Shown: one piece after another, positions 8,628 to 17,285 of the stretch
Position numbering within the stretch: position 1 is the stretch's first letter
Layout: the number at the start of each line of letters is the position of its first letter
Assembly (NCBI GenBank): GCA_016874005.1
Contig: VGVQ01000008.1
Coordinates: 97,463-161,462 of the forward strand
Reading direction: 5' to 3'
Length of the DNA: 64,000 nucleotides
DNA from: Gemmatimonadota bacterium
GTDB lineage: Bacteria > Gemmatimonadota > Gemmatimonadetes > Gemmatimonadales > GWC2-71-9
Made by a program: the position numbers and the translations under genes
Notes under the pieces: model-generated
Told to the model about the DNA's origin: nothing
Database searches by the model: none
The model's input: the letters and a program-made list of their open reading frames with translations, nothing else

Positions 8628-9605
8628 CTATCGGCGTTCGACCACCCTGCAGACCTCGAGCGGAAGGGCCAGCCAGTAGCGCGCGAGGTAGCCCAGGTAG
8701 CTACGGCGCCATTCGAGCCCCTCGGCGCCCGGCTGCCCCCTGATTTCGCGGTCGGCCGCCGGCAGGCGGTAATACGGAATCGACGGCCAGAGGTGATGGG
8801 CCGCGTGGAAGTTCATGTTCATCGGGGCGAGGAAGAACCGTTCGAGGGGATTGCTCAGGTAGGTGATCAGTCGATGCCTGTCGCTCGAGGCGTCCGATTC
8901 GGGGTGAGAATGCTCCGCGAAAGAACGGAAGTTGTCGCCCAGGTACATCACGAGGTACACCGGCACCAGCCAGAGGAGCGGATAACCCCACCAACCAAAG
9001 GCGGCGCTGAGGCCGCCTATCAAGGCCCCCTGCACCGCAGTCAAGACCGCCACGTCCCGAATGGTGTAATCGCCGCTCGATTCGTCCGGCGCCGGCGGGG
9101 TTTCGGTCCGACTCGCCCCGAACACGTTGCGGATCGATCGGAGCAAGCCGGCGAGCCCGCTCAAGAAGCCAAGCAATTCCTCGGCGTCGGTCTTGTTGAA
9201 GCAGGCGTGTTTGTGTCGGTCGGGATCGTCCTCGGTCGCGAGATACTGATGGTGACGGAGGTGGTTGCGGTTGTTACGGTGGGTCACCGCCCCAACCGGC
9301 CCGAGGCAGAATACATCGTTCCACAGGTCGTTGAGCCGGCGCGAAGCAAAGAGGCGGCGATGCATCCCGTCATGACCGATGATGAACAAGGCGTAGTAGC
9401 GAGCCCCGATGACCGGGACCGCGAGCGCGTAAGCCCACCACACCGGCCACCGCCACACCGCGACCCAAGCCAAGATGATGGTCCCCCAGCACAGCGCGGT
9501 ATCCAGCACGACCCGTGTCGGCGCCAGCCGTGACAGCTCGCGCACCCGATCGGCCGAGAGCAGGGCTCGTCGATAGCCGGTGTAGGGATCGATCCGATCG
9601 CTCAT
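8628..9605 (-). CDS. Membrane fatty acid desaturase
   Basis: A 325-residue membrane di-iron desaturase with all three histidine boxes: HDGMH at 78-82, HLRHH at 115-119 and HAAHH at 267-271. Two hydrophobic pairs (about 35-75 and 185-225) fit the family topology. Such enzymes introduce double bonds or hydroxyls into lipid acyl chains or carotenoids using O2. Its start overlaps the stop of the upstream methyltransferase by 4 bp, tying it to an operon of sugar-lipid enzymes, so the substrate may be the lipid part of that product. The carotenoid ketolase/hydroxylase branch is an alternative. Confidence 0.85.
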   Translation of the reverse strand: MSDRIDPYTGYRRALLSADRVRELSRLAPTRVVLDTALCWGTIILAWVAVWRWPVWWAYALAVPVIGARYYALFIIGHDGMHRRLFASRRLNDLWNDVFCLGPVGAVTHRNNRNHLRHHQYLATEDDPDRHKHACFNKTDAEELLGFLSGLAGLLRSIRNVFGASRTETPPAPDESSGDYTIRDVAVLTAVQGALIGGLSAAFGWWGYPLLWLVPVYLVMYLGDNFRSFAEHSHPESDASSDRHRLITYLSNPLERFFLAPMNMNFHAAHHLWPSIPYYRLPAADREIRGQPGAEGLEWRRSYLGYLARYWLALPLEVCRVVERR

Positions 9606-10693
9606 TCAGACACTCCGCCTCGTTTGGCGGGCAAACCGTGTGCCGGTTTCCGACCGATCACCAGGACCGCCGAGGTTCTCGCACCGAGGGCGGCCCTGAC
9701 CTTGTCGAACACCGTCGCTGCCACGAGCGGCACCAACGCCCCGATCGGGTCGAACCGCTTGGCCAGCCAGCGGGTTCGCAGCGGCCCGAACCGGAGCCAG
9801 TGGTGTATCGAATACAGCCAGAACGAATGACCGGTCTGATAGCTCACCAGGATGACGTCGAGGCCAGCCTCGGTCAGCAACCGCCTCACGCCCTCCGTCG
9901 AGAACAGCTGCCAGTGCCGCGGAATGTGGTACCCGCCCCAGAACGTCCGCCGAAACAGCCGGGCGTCGAGACTCTCTCGGTTCGGGGTCTCCAGGGCGAG
10001 GAGCCCACCGGGCACCAGCCAATCGGCCAGCTTGGCCACCGCCTCTCGAGGACGGTCGATGTGCTCGACGACGTGAAACATGGTGATCAGGTCGAGCGTC
10101 CCGCTGTCGGCGATGGGCGAGTCCTCGACCCGAGCGCAGTCGACCCGATACCCCTGCGCCGCGAGACGATCGGCGACCGACCGATCCAACTCGAGGCCCA
10201 AGAGCCCCTCTCGCGGCACCCCGGCTCGTTCCATGGCTTTGAGGAACCGGCCGTCGCCGCAGCCGACGTCCAGGTAGCGGCGGACCGGACCGCCGCACCG
10301 AGCAACGATTGCCGCCATCCGCCTGTGGTCGAGCCACGCTTTGCCCCGCACCGCGATCGGGTGAACCCGCTCGGCGAAGTTGTAAGCGTAGTAGTGCGAA
10401 GGATAGATCGTCGCGAGCGACCCGTCGGCCGGCCTGGGGTTGAGCCAGACGTGGCGGCAGATGCGGCATTCGACGAATCGCCACCGGTTGCCGCAGGTCG
10501 CCAGTTCGTAGTCGAAGCCTTCGGCGTAGCCGTCGAACTCCGAACGACCGCAGAGAGGGCACCGGTCGACCGGAACGGTGGGTATGAGGGGCGGGTCCCC
10601 TCCGGCGAACTCGGTCGGCGTGGGCACCGCGGGGGTGTCGCCCCGCCCTCGAGCAGCGCCGCCGCCCCCGCCCGCGCTGGGCCGACCGCTCAC
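9602..10693 (-). CDS. SAM-dependent methyltransferase with N-terminal zinc ribbon
   Basis: A 363-residue class I methyltransferase. After a Gly-rich start comes a four-cysteine ribbon (CPLC near residues 41-44 and CRIC about 29 residues on), then YLDVGCGDGRFLKAM as the SAM-binding motif I and DLITMFHVVEHIDRP as a motif shared with glycan and lipid methyltransferases of the Methyltransf_13/23 type. The GTG start at 10693 overlaps the upstream stop as GTGA; longer in-frame extension would lie inside the GT39 gene. Its position between a GT39-like transferase and a desaturase suggests it methylates a sugar or lipid intermediate. The substrate is not predictable. Confidence 0.82.
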   Translation of the reverse strand: MSGRPSAGGGGGAARGRGDTPAVPTPTEFAGGDPPLIPTVPVDRCPLCGRSEFDGYAEGFDYELATCGNRWRFVECRICRHVWLNPRPADGSLATIYPSHYYAYNFAERVHPIAVRGKAWLDHRRMAAIVARCGGPVRRYLDVGCGDGRFLKAMERAGVPREGLLGLELDRSVADRLAAQGYRVDCARVEDSPIADSGTLDLITMFHVVEHIDRPREAVAKLADWLVPGGLLALETPNRESLDARLFRRTFWGGYHIPRHWQLFSTEGVRRLLTEAGLDVILVSYQTGHSFWLYSIHHWLRFGPLRTRWLAKRFDPIGALVPLVAATVFDKVRAALGARTSAVLVIGRKPAHGLPAKRGGVSE

Positions 10694-12240
10694 GGCAGGT
10701 CCAGCCGGGTCAGCCCGCCCGTACCGGGATCGAACCGATATCCGAGCCGGCCTGGCGCGATGGCCATGAGCCGCACGTTGTCGGCGCCTCGATCGTGTGC
10801 GATCCACACCCTGGTCGTGCCGAGGTCGGGTTCGTTGACGACGTAGCTCTCGTACGGCCGGTGGGCGGGGCCCGGCGCGACGAAGACCACCGCCTGGCCC
10901 TCGATCGAGTCGATTCTGGTGGCGAGCATGGTCGCGGTTTCCCGGAGGTCGATCTGCTGCTGCCTGGCCCGAATCAGCCGATCCACGGTTCCCGGCACGG
11001 CCAACGCCAGGCCCCCGAGCACCAAGGCGGCGGGGCTGGGCCTGCCCAGGAGGCCCGCCGCCCGGCGGGCGAGCCGCCAGGCGCCCCAAGCCGTGGCGGC
11101 CGCGAGTGCCGGAAATGCCTCGAAATAGTAGATGGTCCACAGTGGCCGCGAGGCGAGCCACAACATCGAGACGAAGAGCACCCCACCCGAAAGCAGCGCA
11201 AGCCCGATCGGCCTCGGCAGCCCGATCAGTCCCGCCACGAACGCCAACACCAGGATCCAGCGCACCGGCGTCCGGACCCCCGGGAACCCGCCGTCGCCGA
11301 AAAACGTGACCCCGATGCCCGCGAGGCGCTCCGCGGCAATCGCCGGGAGGCGTTCGAGGGTGTGCCGCTCGTGAATCGGCCGCCATTCCTCACGGAACCG
11401 GCGAACGGCCGGGATCTCGGCCCGCTCGGGCGGGGTGCTGTCCACCGCGAAGCCGGGCATGTTCCACGGGGTATACACCCTGGAATACTCGCTATACGGA
11501 GTTGGGTACGGCCGCCCCCCGGACGCAATGCTCCACCATACCGCGATGCCGAGGACCGGCAGCGCCGCCACGCAGGCCGCGCCCAACACCGGCCATTGCC
11601 GTCGCGCCATCACTCCTCGGAGCACGACGAGGCCGGCTGGGATCAAGAAGGCGAAGGCCGTGATCGGTCGCACGATCACGGCTAACCCAGCCGCGATCGC
11701 GAGCATCACCAGATCCCGCCTCTGGCCGCCCTGCCGCCACCGCTCGAGCAGCCACCACGCCGTCAGCCAGATCAGGGTACTAGAGACCTGGGACATATAA
11801 CTCGGGCGGAGGTACAACTCCGCGGGGGCCGTCACCCAGATCACCCAGGTGAGCAAACCCGGCCACACCCCGAGCAGCGAGCGGGCGAACCCGAATACCA
11901 GCGCGGCGGTGAGGCCGTTGAACAACAGCGGCATCAACCACGGATGCCCGAGCCAGACACCGGGCACCAGCAGGAGGGCATGACCAGGCGGGTACTTGGG
12001 AGCGAGCTTCGGGGTGACGAAAACATGGAGCTGCTCGAAGAACTCGGGGAGCGGTCGGCCCGCCGCGGTCCAGTGGCCGGTCGCGAAGATCTTGGCCTGG
12101 AGCAGATAGGCTGCCTCGTCGTAAACCCACGGGATCGGCGACAGCGAACCCGCCAGCCACCAATGGAGGGCCGCGGTGAGCAGCGCCACGACCACCACGG
12201 CCTCGCGGCGGGTCAAGCTGCGCTCGAGGCGATCGATCAT
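10690..12240 (-). CDS. GT39-like membrane glycosyltransferase (ArnT/PMT superfamily)
   Basis: A 516-residue polytopic membrane protein with roughly eleven hydrophobic segments. The first periplasmic loop carries an acidic motif in WVYDEAAYLLQAKIFATG followed by KYPPGHALLL, which matches the DE/acidic catalytic loop and P-P-G-H landmark of ArnT/PMT-type glycosyltransferases. These move a sugar from a polyprenyl-phosphate carrier to a periplasmic acceptor. The GT2 encoded two genes upstream resembles dolichyl/polyprenyl-phosphate sugar synthases, so the two could act in series: carrier loading on the cytoplasmic side and transfer on the periplasmic side. The start ATG at 12240 lies four bases after the stop of the preceding methyltransferase. 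Confidence 0.78.
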   Translation of the reverse strand: MIDRLERSLTRREAVVVVALLTAALHWWLAGSLSPIPWVYDEAAYLLQAKIFATGHWTAAGRPLPEFFEQLHVFVTPKLAPKYPPGHALLLVPGVWLGHPWLMPLLFNGLTAALVFGFARSLLGVWPGLLTWVIWVTAPAELYLRPSYMSQVSSTLIWLTAWWLLERWRQGGQRRDLVMLAIAAGLAVIVRPITAFAFLIPAGLVVLRGVMARRQWPVLGAACVAALPVLGIAVWWSIASGGRPYPTPYSEYSRVYTPWNMPGFAVDSTPPERAEIPAVRRFREEWRPIHERHTLERLPAIAAERLAGIGVTFFGDGGFPGVRTPVRWILVLAFVAGLIGLPRPIGLALLSGGVLFVSMLWLASRPLWTIYYFEAFPALAAATAWGAWRLARRAAGLLGRPSPAALVLGGLALAVPGTVDRLIRARQQQIDLRETATMLATRIDSIEGQAVVFVAPGPAHRPYESYVVNEPDLGTTRVWIAHDRGADNVRLMAIAPGRLGYRFDPGTGGLTRLDLP

Positions 12241-12244
12241 ACCG

Positions 12245-12931
12245 TTAGGCGGGCCTCCGGGCGAGCACCAGGTACTGCCCCCCGAACGGGAGAGGGGAAA
12301 GCAGCGGCTCGAGCCCCCGCAGCCAGCCGAGGGCTCTCGGGAAGACGAAGTGAAAGCGGACGGCGACGATCTCGGCGCCTGCCGCCCGAAGCAGTCGCCC
12401 CGCCTCTCGGCTGCTCAGCATGATCGCGTCGCGGTCGAACGAGACTCGCCGCATGATCCACCGGGTACCCGGATTCCACGGGTTGTTCTCCCAGAACGCC
12501 ACCGCCCCGCCCGGACGGACCGCGGCCACCATCCGCCGCGCCGCGTCGAGGCGCTCGGCCGGCGGGATGTGGTGGAAGACGCCGTTGGTGAAGGCGAGGT
12601 CGTGGTCCGCCCTCGGTACGAAATCGGCCAGCGCGGTCAGTCGAACGGCTTGCCGCGGTACCGCTTCCGCCGCCCGGGCGAGGCTCAGCGCGGATGGGTC
12701 GACGCCGGTGACCCGCTCCGCCCCGAACTCGGCGAGCAAGAGCGGAATGGCGGTTCCGGTTCCGCAGCCGTAGTCCAGGGCCGAGTGCACCTCGAGCCCC
12801 AGCCGTTCGACGGCCCGCCGGGTGATCGCGACCCGCTGAGCGGCGAAGAACTGCTGCGATTCGCCGGTCAGGGCAAGCCCGCGCTCGAGTTCCTCCTCGT
12901 AGCGGGCCGCGACGCCGTCGAACTCCGCCAT
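12245..12931 (-). CDS. SAM-dependent methyltransferase
   Basis: A 228-residue class I methyltransferase: SALDYGCGTGTAIPLLLAEFG is motif I, GVDPS the acidic end of strand 2, and DLAFTNGVFHHIPPAER motif IV. The start is the ATG at 12931, one base after the stop of the GT2 gene; the frame is open upstream but would run into GT2 coding sequence. It is the second methyltransferase of the operon. The stop codon TAA is embedded in the octamer GCCTAACG, a recurrent word in this window. The acceptor is unknown; the context suggests a glycan or lipid. Confidence 0.82.
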   Translation of the reverse strand: MAEFDGVAARYEEELERGLALTGESQQFFAAQRVAITRRAVERLGLEVHSALDYGCGTGTAIPLLLAEFGAERVTGVDPSALSLARAAEAVPRQAVRLTALADFVPRADHDLAFTNGVFHHIPPAERLDAARRMVAAVRPGGAVAFWENNPWNPGTRWIMRRVSFDRDAIMLSSREAGRLLRAAGAEIVAVRFHFVFPRALGWLRGLEPLLSPLPFGGQYLVLARRPA

Positions 12932-12932
12932 C

Positions 12933-14150
12933 TCAGCGACGCTTGAGCCCGATGATCGAAAGCAGGAAGCTCGACAGCACGGTCTGAACGCCAAGCGCCG
13001 TCAAGGTGACCCCCGGAATCACGATCCGCATGGTCCGCCCATAGTCCAGCCGACCGAACGCCGCGTCGTACCACAGCGTGACCGCGATCGCCAGGAATGC
13101 CAACCCCGCCACCGCCGCGAGCGCGCCGGCAAGAATGCCCCGTTCGAGGTTGAAGTAATCGAAGAGCCGCAGGAACCGCGGGTCTTCCGGCAAGAACCCC
13201 TCCACGGTACCGAACAACCGCGTCAGCACCGCGAAGAGGACCGACTGATATCCGAGCAGGATGCTCAAGCTCGCAAACAGCAGAGTGTGGGCATCGAAGG
13301 TGGCCGCACCCAGAGTCACGCCCGGATAGGCCAGGAGGTACCCCACCAGGCCGAGCAGCAGGAACGGCAATCCGGGTACCAGGAACAGCCACCGCGGGCT
13401 GAACAGCAAATAGAACCGGAGATTCCGCCAGCCATCGCGAAAAGTCCGCATGTGGGGCGGATGGGCGGTGCGACCATCTCGGTGCAGGGTGATCGGCACC
13501 TCGGATATTCGACCCCGCTTCAAGGCAGCCTTGATGAGCATCTCGGAGGAGAACTCCATTCCCAGGCAATGTTGGTCGAGCGTGAACCAAAAGGCGCGGT
13601 CGAACCCCCGGAGCCCGCACTGGATGTCGTGAATCGGCACCCCGAACCACCATCGGGCCAAGGTGGTGAGCATCGGGTTGCCGACCAGCCGGTGGAGTAC
13701 CGGCATCGCACCCGGCTCGATTCGACCGCCCCCGGCCGGAAGGCGACAGCCTTGGACCAGATCGAAGCCTTCCTTCAGTTTCGCGAGAATGGCCGGGATT
13801 TCGGCGAAGTCGTAGCTCGCGTCGGCATCCCCCATGATGACGAAGCGGCCCCGCGCCGCGCGAATCCCGCCCATCAGGGCGCTGCCATAGCCTTTGGCCT
13901 CGACAGCGATGATCCGGACCCCGGCGGTCAGCGCGATGTCGATCGAGCCGTCGGTGCTGCCGTTGTCGGCGACGACGATCTCTCCGACGATCCGATGGTC
14001 CGCCAGAGCCCGCTTTGCCGTCTCGAGGCAGCGGGCGAGCGTCTCGGCTTCGTTGAGACAGGGAAGAACGACCGAAACCTCCGGCGTTCCGTCCGCGACA
14101 TCGGCGATCGGCGGTGAGAACTCGCGCCAGCCACGCCGCTCGACGCGCAT
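12933..14150 (-). CDS. GT2 family glycosyltransferase with C-terminal membrane domain
   Basis: A 405-residue protein. The N-terminal GT-A domain opens VSVVLPCLNEAETLARCLET and has the ADNGSTDGS and MGDADASYDF metal/nucleotide motifs, resembling DPM1-type polyprenyl-phosphate sugar synthases. Residues from about 230 hold four hydrophobic segments that anchor it in the inner membrane. It is the first gene of a tightly spaced minus-strand operon running to the desaturase at 8628. Predicted role: charge a polyprenyl-phosphate with a hexose or related sugar for use by the GT39-like enzyme. Sugar specificity cannot be read from sequence. Confidence 0.82.
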   Translation of the reverse strand: MRVERRGWREFSPPIADVADGTPEVSVVLPCLNEAETLARCLETAKRALADHRIVGEIVVADNGSTDGSIDIALTAGVRIIAVEAKGYGSALMGGIRAARGRFVIMGDADASYDFAEIPAILAKLKEGFDLVQGCRLPAGGGRIEPGAMPVLHRLVGNPMLTTLARWWFGVPIHDIQCGLRGFDRAFWFTLDQHCLGMEFSSEMLIKAALKRGRISEVPITLHRDGRTAHPPHMRTFRDGWRNLRFYLLFSPRWLFLVPGLPFLLLGLVGYLLAYPGVTLGAATFDAHTLLFASLSILLGYQSVLFAVLTRLFGTVEGFLPEDPRFLRLFDYFNLERGILAGALAAVAGLAFLAIAVTLWYDAAFGRLDYGRTMRIVIPGVTLTALGVQTVLSSFLLSIIGLKRR

Positions 14151-14175
14151 AACGCTCCGAGGTGGAAATGAGAAA

Positions 14176-14196
14176 CGGGACCGAGTCTCGGTCCCG
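14176..14196 (-). terminator. Probable intrinsic terminator
   Basis: A near-perfect hairpin with nine- to ten-base arms (CGGGACCGAG and its complement) around a one- to three-base turn, followed on the minus strand by TTTCTCATTT. It sits 46 bp past the stop of the serine-hydrolase gene and just upstream of the GT2 gene, so it probably separates these two minus-strand units. The T-tract is imperfect. Confidence 0.55.
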
Positions 14197-14241
14197 CGTC
14201 GGAAGATAGTGGGTGGGTTTGGACGGCGGTAGCGCGTTCGG

Positions 14242-15360
14242 CTAGTCCGGCGCGGTCAAGTAGTCCATCATCGATCGACGGATCGTCCGATCCATCTGAC
14301 CCGGGTCATTGCTCATCAGCACCCCCACCCGTCGGCGCGCCGGATCCATGAAGAAGAACGTCGCGATCCCGGGGAACCCGCCGGTGTGGCCCACCAGGGT
14401 CCGCCCCTTGGCCTCCATCACGATGAACCCGTAGCCATAGCCGCCGCCGCGGTCGTCCGCCGTCTGCCGCGTCGTCATGGTCTTGACCGTCGCTGCACCG
14501 AGCACCTTCCCGCTGATCAGGGCCTCGGCCCATTTGAGCAGGTCCAGGGCGGTGGCCCACCCTCCGCCGGCTCCACCGCCTCTGACCGTGTGGGTGAAGA
14601 GGTTGTTCTTGACCGTGCCATCCTCGCCGCGATAGTACCCCACCGCCAGGTTTGGCACATCGACGTCGAGCGGGAAAAACCCGGTGTTCACCATCCCCGC
14701 CGACTCGAACACCCGGCGCTCGAGGTATTGGAAGTAGTCCTCGCCAGATACCTTTTCGACTACCATCGCGAGAACTGCGAACCCGGTGTTGCTGTAGAAC
14801 CACTTGCTCCCCGGTGCGAAGAGCAGGGTGTCATCGACGAAATACGGGAGCAGGTCCCCGGTCGTTCGCACCGCGGTCCAGTTGCCATTGAAGAGGCGTT
14901 CCCAATAAAGGCCCATGCCTGACCGGTGGCTGAGGAGCTGCGCGATGGTCACCCGCCGGGCCAGCGCCTGGTTGGGGTAGTCGGGCAGCACCTTGGCCAA
15001 GGTATCGGTCCAGCGCAGTTTCCCCTGCTCCACCAACTGCCCGATCGCGACCGCCGTGAACGTCTTGCCGACCGAGGCGAGGTTGAACTTCGTGTCGAGC
15101 CGATTGTCGACCCGGTAGCCCTTGTGGGCCAACCCATGGGCGCTGTGATGAACGATCCTGCCGGAGTCCGCAATCAGCACGACGCCGTGAAAGCTCCCGG
15201 TTTGCCGGGCTTGGCCAAGAGCCGCGGTGAGCGAGTCGAGACTGGCCTGGCGCGATTGGCCGGTCAGGCTGCCAGCGGCGGTGACCGACAGGATCACCAG
15301 CGATGCGAAGCGCACGAGGACCTCGGGGCGGAATGGACCAAGCATCGCTGGGCGCGACAC
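14242..15360 (-). CDS. Serine hydrolase, beta-lactamase/penicillin-binding-protein-like
   Basis: A 372-residue exported class C beta-lactamase-fold protein. Counting from the GTG at 15360, the catalytic tetrad is S96-V-G-K99; the second motif is YSN in KWFYSNTGFAVL and the third HTG in VGHTGGFPG. A signal peptide spans the hydrophobic stretch VRFASLVILSVTAAGSL. Family members act as esterases, D-amino-acid peptidases or PBPs more often than as true beta-lactamases. The start is uncertain: GTG at 15360 or ATG at 15345, neither with a good Shine-Dalgarno. It lies 41 bp after the DUF4097 pair on the same strand and may be read with it. Confidence 0.85.
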   Translation of the reverse strand: MSRPAMLGPFRPEVLVRFASLVILSVTAAGSLTGQSRQASLDSLTAALGQARQTGSFHGVVLIADSGRIVHHSAHGLAHKGYRVDNRLDTKFNLASVGKTFTAVAIGQLVEQGKLRWTDTLAKVLPDYPNQALARRVTIAQLLSHRSGMGLYWERLFNGNWTAVRTTGDLLPYFVDDTLLFAPGSKWFYSNTGFAVLAMVVEKVSGEDYFQYLERRVFESAGMVNTGFFPLDVDVPNLAVGYYRGEDGTVKNNLFTHTVRGGGAGGGWATALDLLKWAEALISGKVLGAATVKTMTTRQTADDRGGGYGYGFIVMEAKGRTLVGHTGGFPGIATFFFMDPARRRVGVLMSNDPGQMDRTIRRSMMDYLTAPD

Positions 15361-15401
15361 CGACGGCCTCTACGCAAAATCCCGGACGGTGTTTCAGCGG
15401 G

Positions 15402-16292
15402 CTACTTCGCGACCCGAACCTCGATATCGCCGGAGAACGACTCGAGATCGAGCTCGGCTCCCCCCTTGCCCCACGTCACGTTGAAACGATTGCGGTGCCG
15501 CCGCCGATTGTCCTTGCGGCCGATTGGCAGGTCGGACACGAACCGACCGCTGAACGTCGACGCCGAGACCTCGGCATCCGGCTGACGTGGCAAGTTGAGC
15601 ACCACGTCGCCGCTGAGGCTCTTGAAATCGTACCTGCCCCGCGGAGCGATCTCGCCACCGAAGGTCACGTCGCCGCTGACCGTCTCCGCCGACACCTCGG
15701 CCGAGGAGATCTGTCGCAACTCGACGTCGCCACTGACCGAGTTGGCATCCAGCCGCGACGACTGGACGTCGACCAACTCGACGTTCCCGGATACCGAGCC
15801 GAAATCGGCCCCCTCGGCGCGAATCGACTGCCCGAAGACATCACCCGTCACCGTCTTGATATCGACCTCGAGGCCGGCGGGGAGACGGACCACGAAGCTG
15901 ACCTCGGTGTCGTTGCGATCCCCTCGCCAGTTCAGGTCGCCCCGGTGGCAGGGATCGCGGTCCTGTCGACGGCTGTTCTCCCGCCGCCGCTCCGCCCGCC
16001 GGTCGCCGTCATCCCGGCGGGACCGCTGGCCGGGGTAGTAGACACAGATCGCCACGCCGCCGTCGGTGTCGACCGCCTCGATTTCGACGTCGTTCGGGTC
16101 GCCGTGACGCCCTTCCTTCTTGGTCGCCGTCACCTCGACCCGTCGCCCGGTGGCCGCCTCGATCCGAACATCGCCGATGATGTTGCGGAGGTCGAAGGTG
16201 GCGCCGGAACGGAGTTCTCGGGTGAACTCGAACTCTTGCGCCGCGAGTGGGGCGGACCCCATGACCAGCAGGATGAGCGAATACGGTCTCAT
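15402..16292 (-). CDS. DUF4097 exported beta-repeat protein
   Basis: A 296-residue protein with a short signal peptide (MRPYSLILLVMGSAPLAAQ) and a series of strand-turn repeats of the form S-V-S-G-D-V, T-V-T-G-D-V, T-V-S-G-D-V and S-L-S-G-D-V. This pattern is typical of DUF4097, predicted right-handed beta-helix or beta-solenoid proteins often encoded beside ECF sigma or anti-sigma genes; their function is unknown. An Arg/Asp-rich insertion of about 35 residues near 95-130, including a Cys-x-x-x-x-D segment, interrupts the repeats. The start overlaps the stop of the upstream paralogue by 4 bp, so the two are co-translated. Confidence 0.8.
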   Translation of the reverse strand: MRPYSLILLVMGSAPLAAQEFEFTRELRSGATFDLRNIIGDVRIEAATGRRVEVTATKKEGRHGDPNDVEIEAVDTDGGVAICVYYPGQRSRRDDGDRRAERRRENSRRQDRDPCHRGDLNWRGDRNDTEVSFVVRLPAGLEVDIKTVTGDVFGQSIRAEGADFGSVSGNVELVDVQSSRLDANSVSGDVELRQISSAEVSAETVSGDVTFGGEIAPRGRYDFKSLSGDVVLNLPRQPDAEVSASTFSGRFVSDLPIGRKDNRRRHRNRFNVTWGKGGAELDLESFSGDIEVRVAK

Positions 16293-17269
16293 CGGAGCAA
16301 GCCTCCCTGGAGATGGCCGTCGCGGTCGTCGTGGTCGTCCTCGTGGTCCCGATCGGGCCGCTGCTTCGACCGATTCCGTTTGTTGTCCTTCTGGGCTCGA
16401 TCGGATCGCCGGGCCGAAAGCTCGCCCGGCCGAAGGAGATCGACATCACCGTTGAAGGTCTCGATGTCGATGTTGGCACCGCCGTTGCCGAGCCGGAAGG
16501 TCTGCCGGCGGCGCCCGACCCGATCGGCTCGGGCGGCGAAGCTGCTCGAGACATTGCCGCCGGCCGACGCCACCGAGAGCGTGGCGTTGGCGCCTTCGGG
16601 AATGGCCACCGTCACGTCGCCGCTATGGGTGGACAAGGTGTAACTGCCGCCAGAAGCAATCTGGCCCTCGAAGACGATGTCGCCACTGACCGTCTGGACG
16701 TCGAGCGATCTGGCGTTGCTCCGGCGGACGTCGATGTCGCCACTGACCGACTCGAGGAGGATATCGCCATCCACGTTGGTCACCTCGATATCGTCGGAAA
16801 TCGCGTTGACGGAGATCCGTCCACTCGCCCCAGTCAGTTCGACCCGGCCGTTCACGGTCGAAAGGCTGACGACGTCCGCCCCGCCGTCGACCACGATGTC
16901 GCCCTCCAGGGTCTCCGCCTTGATGCCGGCCTTGGTGCCCTTGACCGAGATCTCGGCGTACATCCCGCCCAGGTCGAGAGCCATCCAGCTTGGCACCGTC
17001 AGACGGTAGTCGACGATCCCGGGCAACCCGCGCCGGCTCCTGGTGGCCAACTCGAGGATCGATCCGCGACTCTCGACGTCGACGTAGCTGCGAGGGGAGT
17101 GACTCGCCTCGATCCGCAGCTGATCCCGATCCCAGGCGGTCACCGCGATCTCGCCGCCCTGGGTATGGACCTTGAGCCGAGTCCCCCGGGAGACGGCGAT
17201 GGTCGTGTCGGTATCGAATTGGGCGCTCTGGATCGCCGCCACCGCGGCCAGCGCCAACAGTCCGGTCAT
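16289..17269 (-). CDS. DUF4097 exported beta-repeat protein (paralogue)
   Basis: A 326-residue paralogue of the next gene downstream. The start is the ATG at 17269 with AGGGG immediately upstream. The signal peptide MTGLLALAAVAAIQSAQ is followed by about nine repeats of the type E-G-D-I-V-V, V-N-G-R-V-E, V-D-G-D-I-L-L, V-S-G-D-I-D-V and H-S-G-D-V-T-V, again a predicted beta-solenoid. The C-terminus is a highly charged tail (Arg/Asp/His, DRDHEDDHDDRDGH) that could bind metal or nucleic acid or simply be disordered. It lies 16 bp after the anti-sigma gene, so it belongs to the sigma/anti-sigma transcript and is a candidate envelope sensor or target of that pathway. Confidence 0.8.
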   Translation of the reverse strand: MTGLLALAAVAAIQSAQFDTDTTIAVSRGTRLKVHTQGGEIAVTAWDRDQLRIEASHSPRSYVDVESRGSILELATRSRRGLPGIVDYRLTVPSWMALDLGGMYAEISVKGTKAGIKAETLEGDIVVDGGADVVSLSTVNGRVELTGASGRISVNAISDDIEVTNVDGDILLESVSGDIDVRRSNARSLDVQTVSGDIVFEGQIASGGSYTLSTHSGDVTVAIPEGANATLSVASAGGNVSSSFAARADRVGRRRQTFRLGNGGANIDIETFNGDVDLLRPGELSARRSDRAQKDNKRNRSKQRPDRDHEDDHDDRDGHLQGGLLR

Positions 17270-17285
17270 GTCCCCTGCCTTATCG

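Noticed and set aside
7704..9533. 609-codon plus-strand frame across ltrA and the desaturase
   Set aside because: Both minus-strand genes have diagnostic motifs (LtrA blocks, three His boxes). The plus frame is low-complexity and spans two genes and their spacer.
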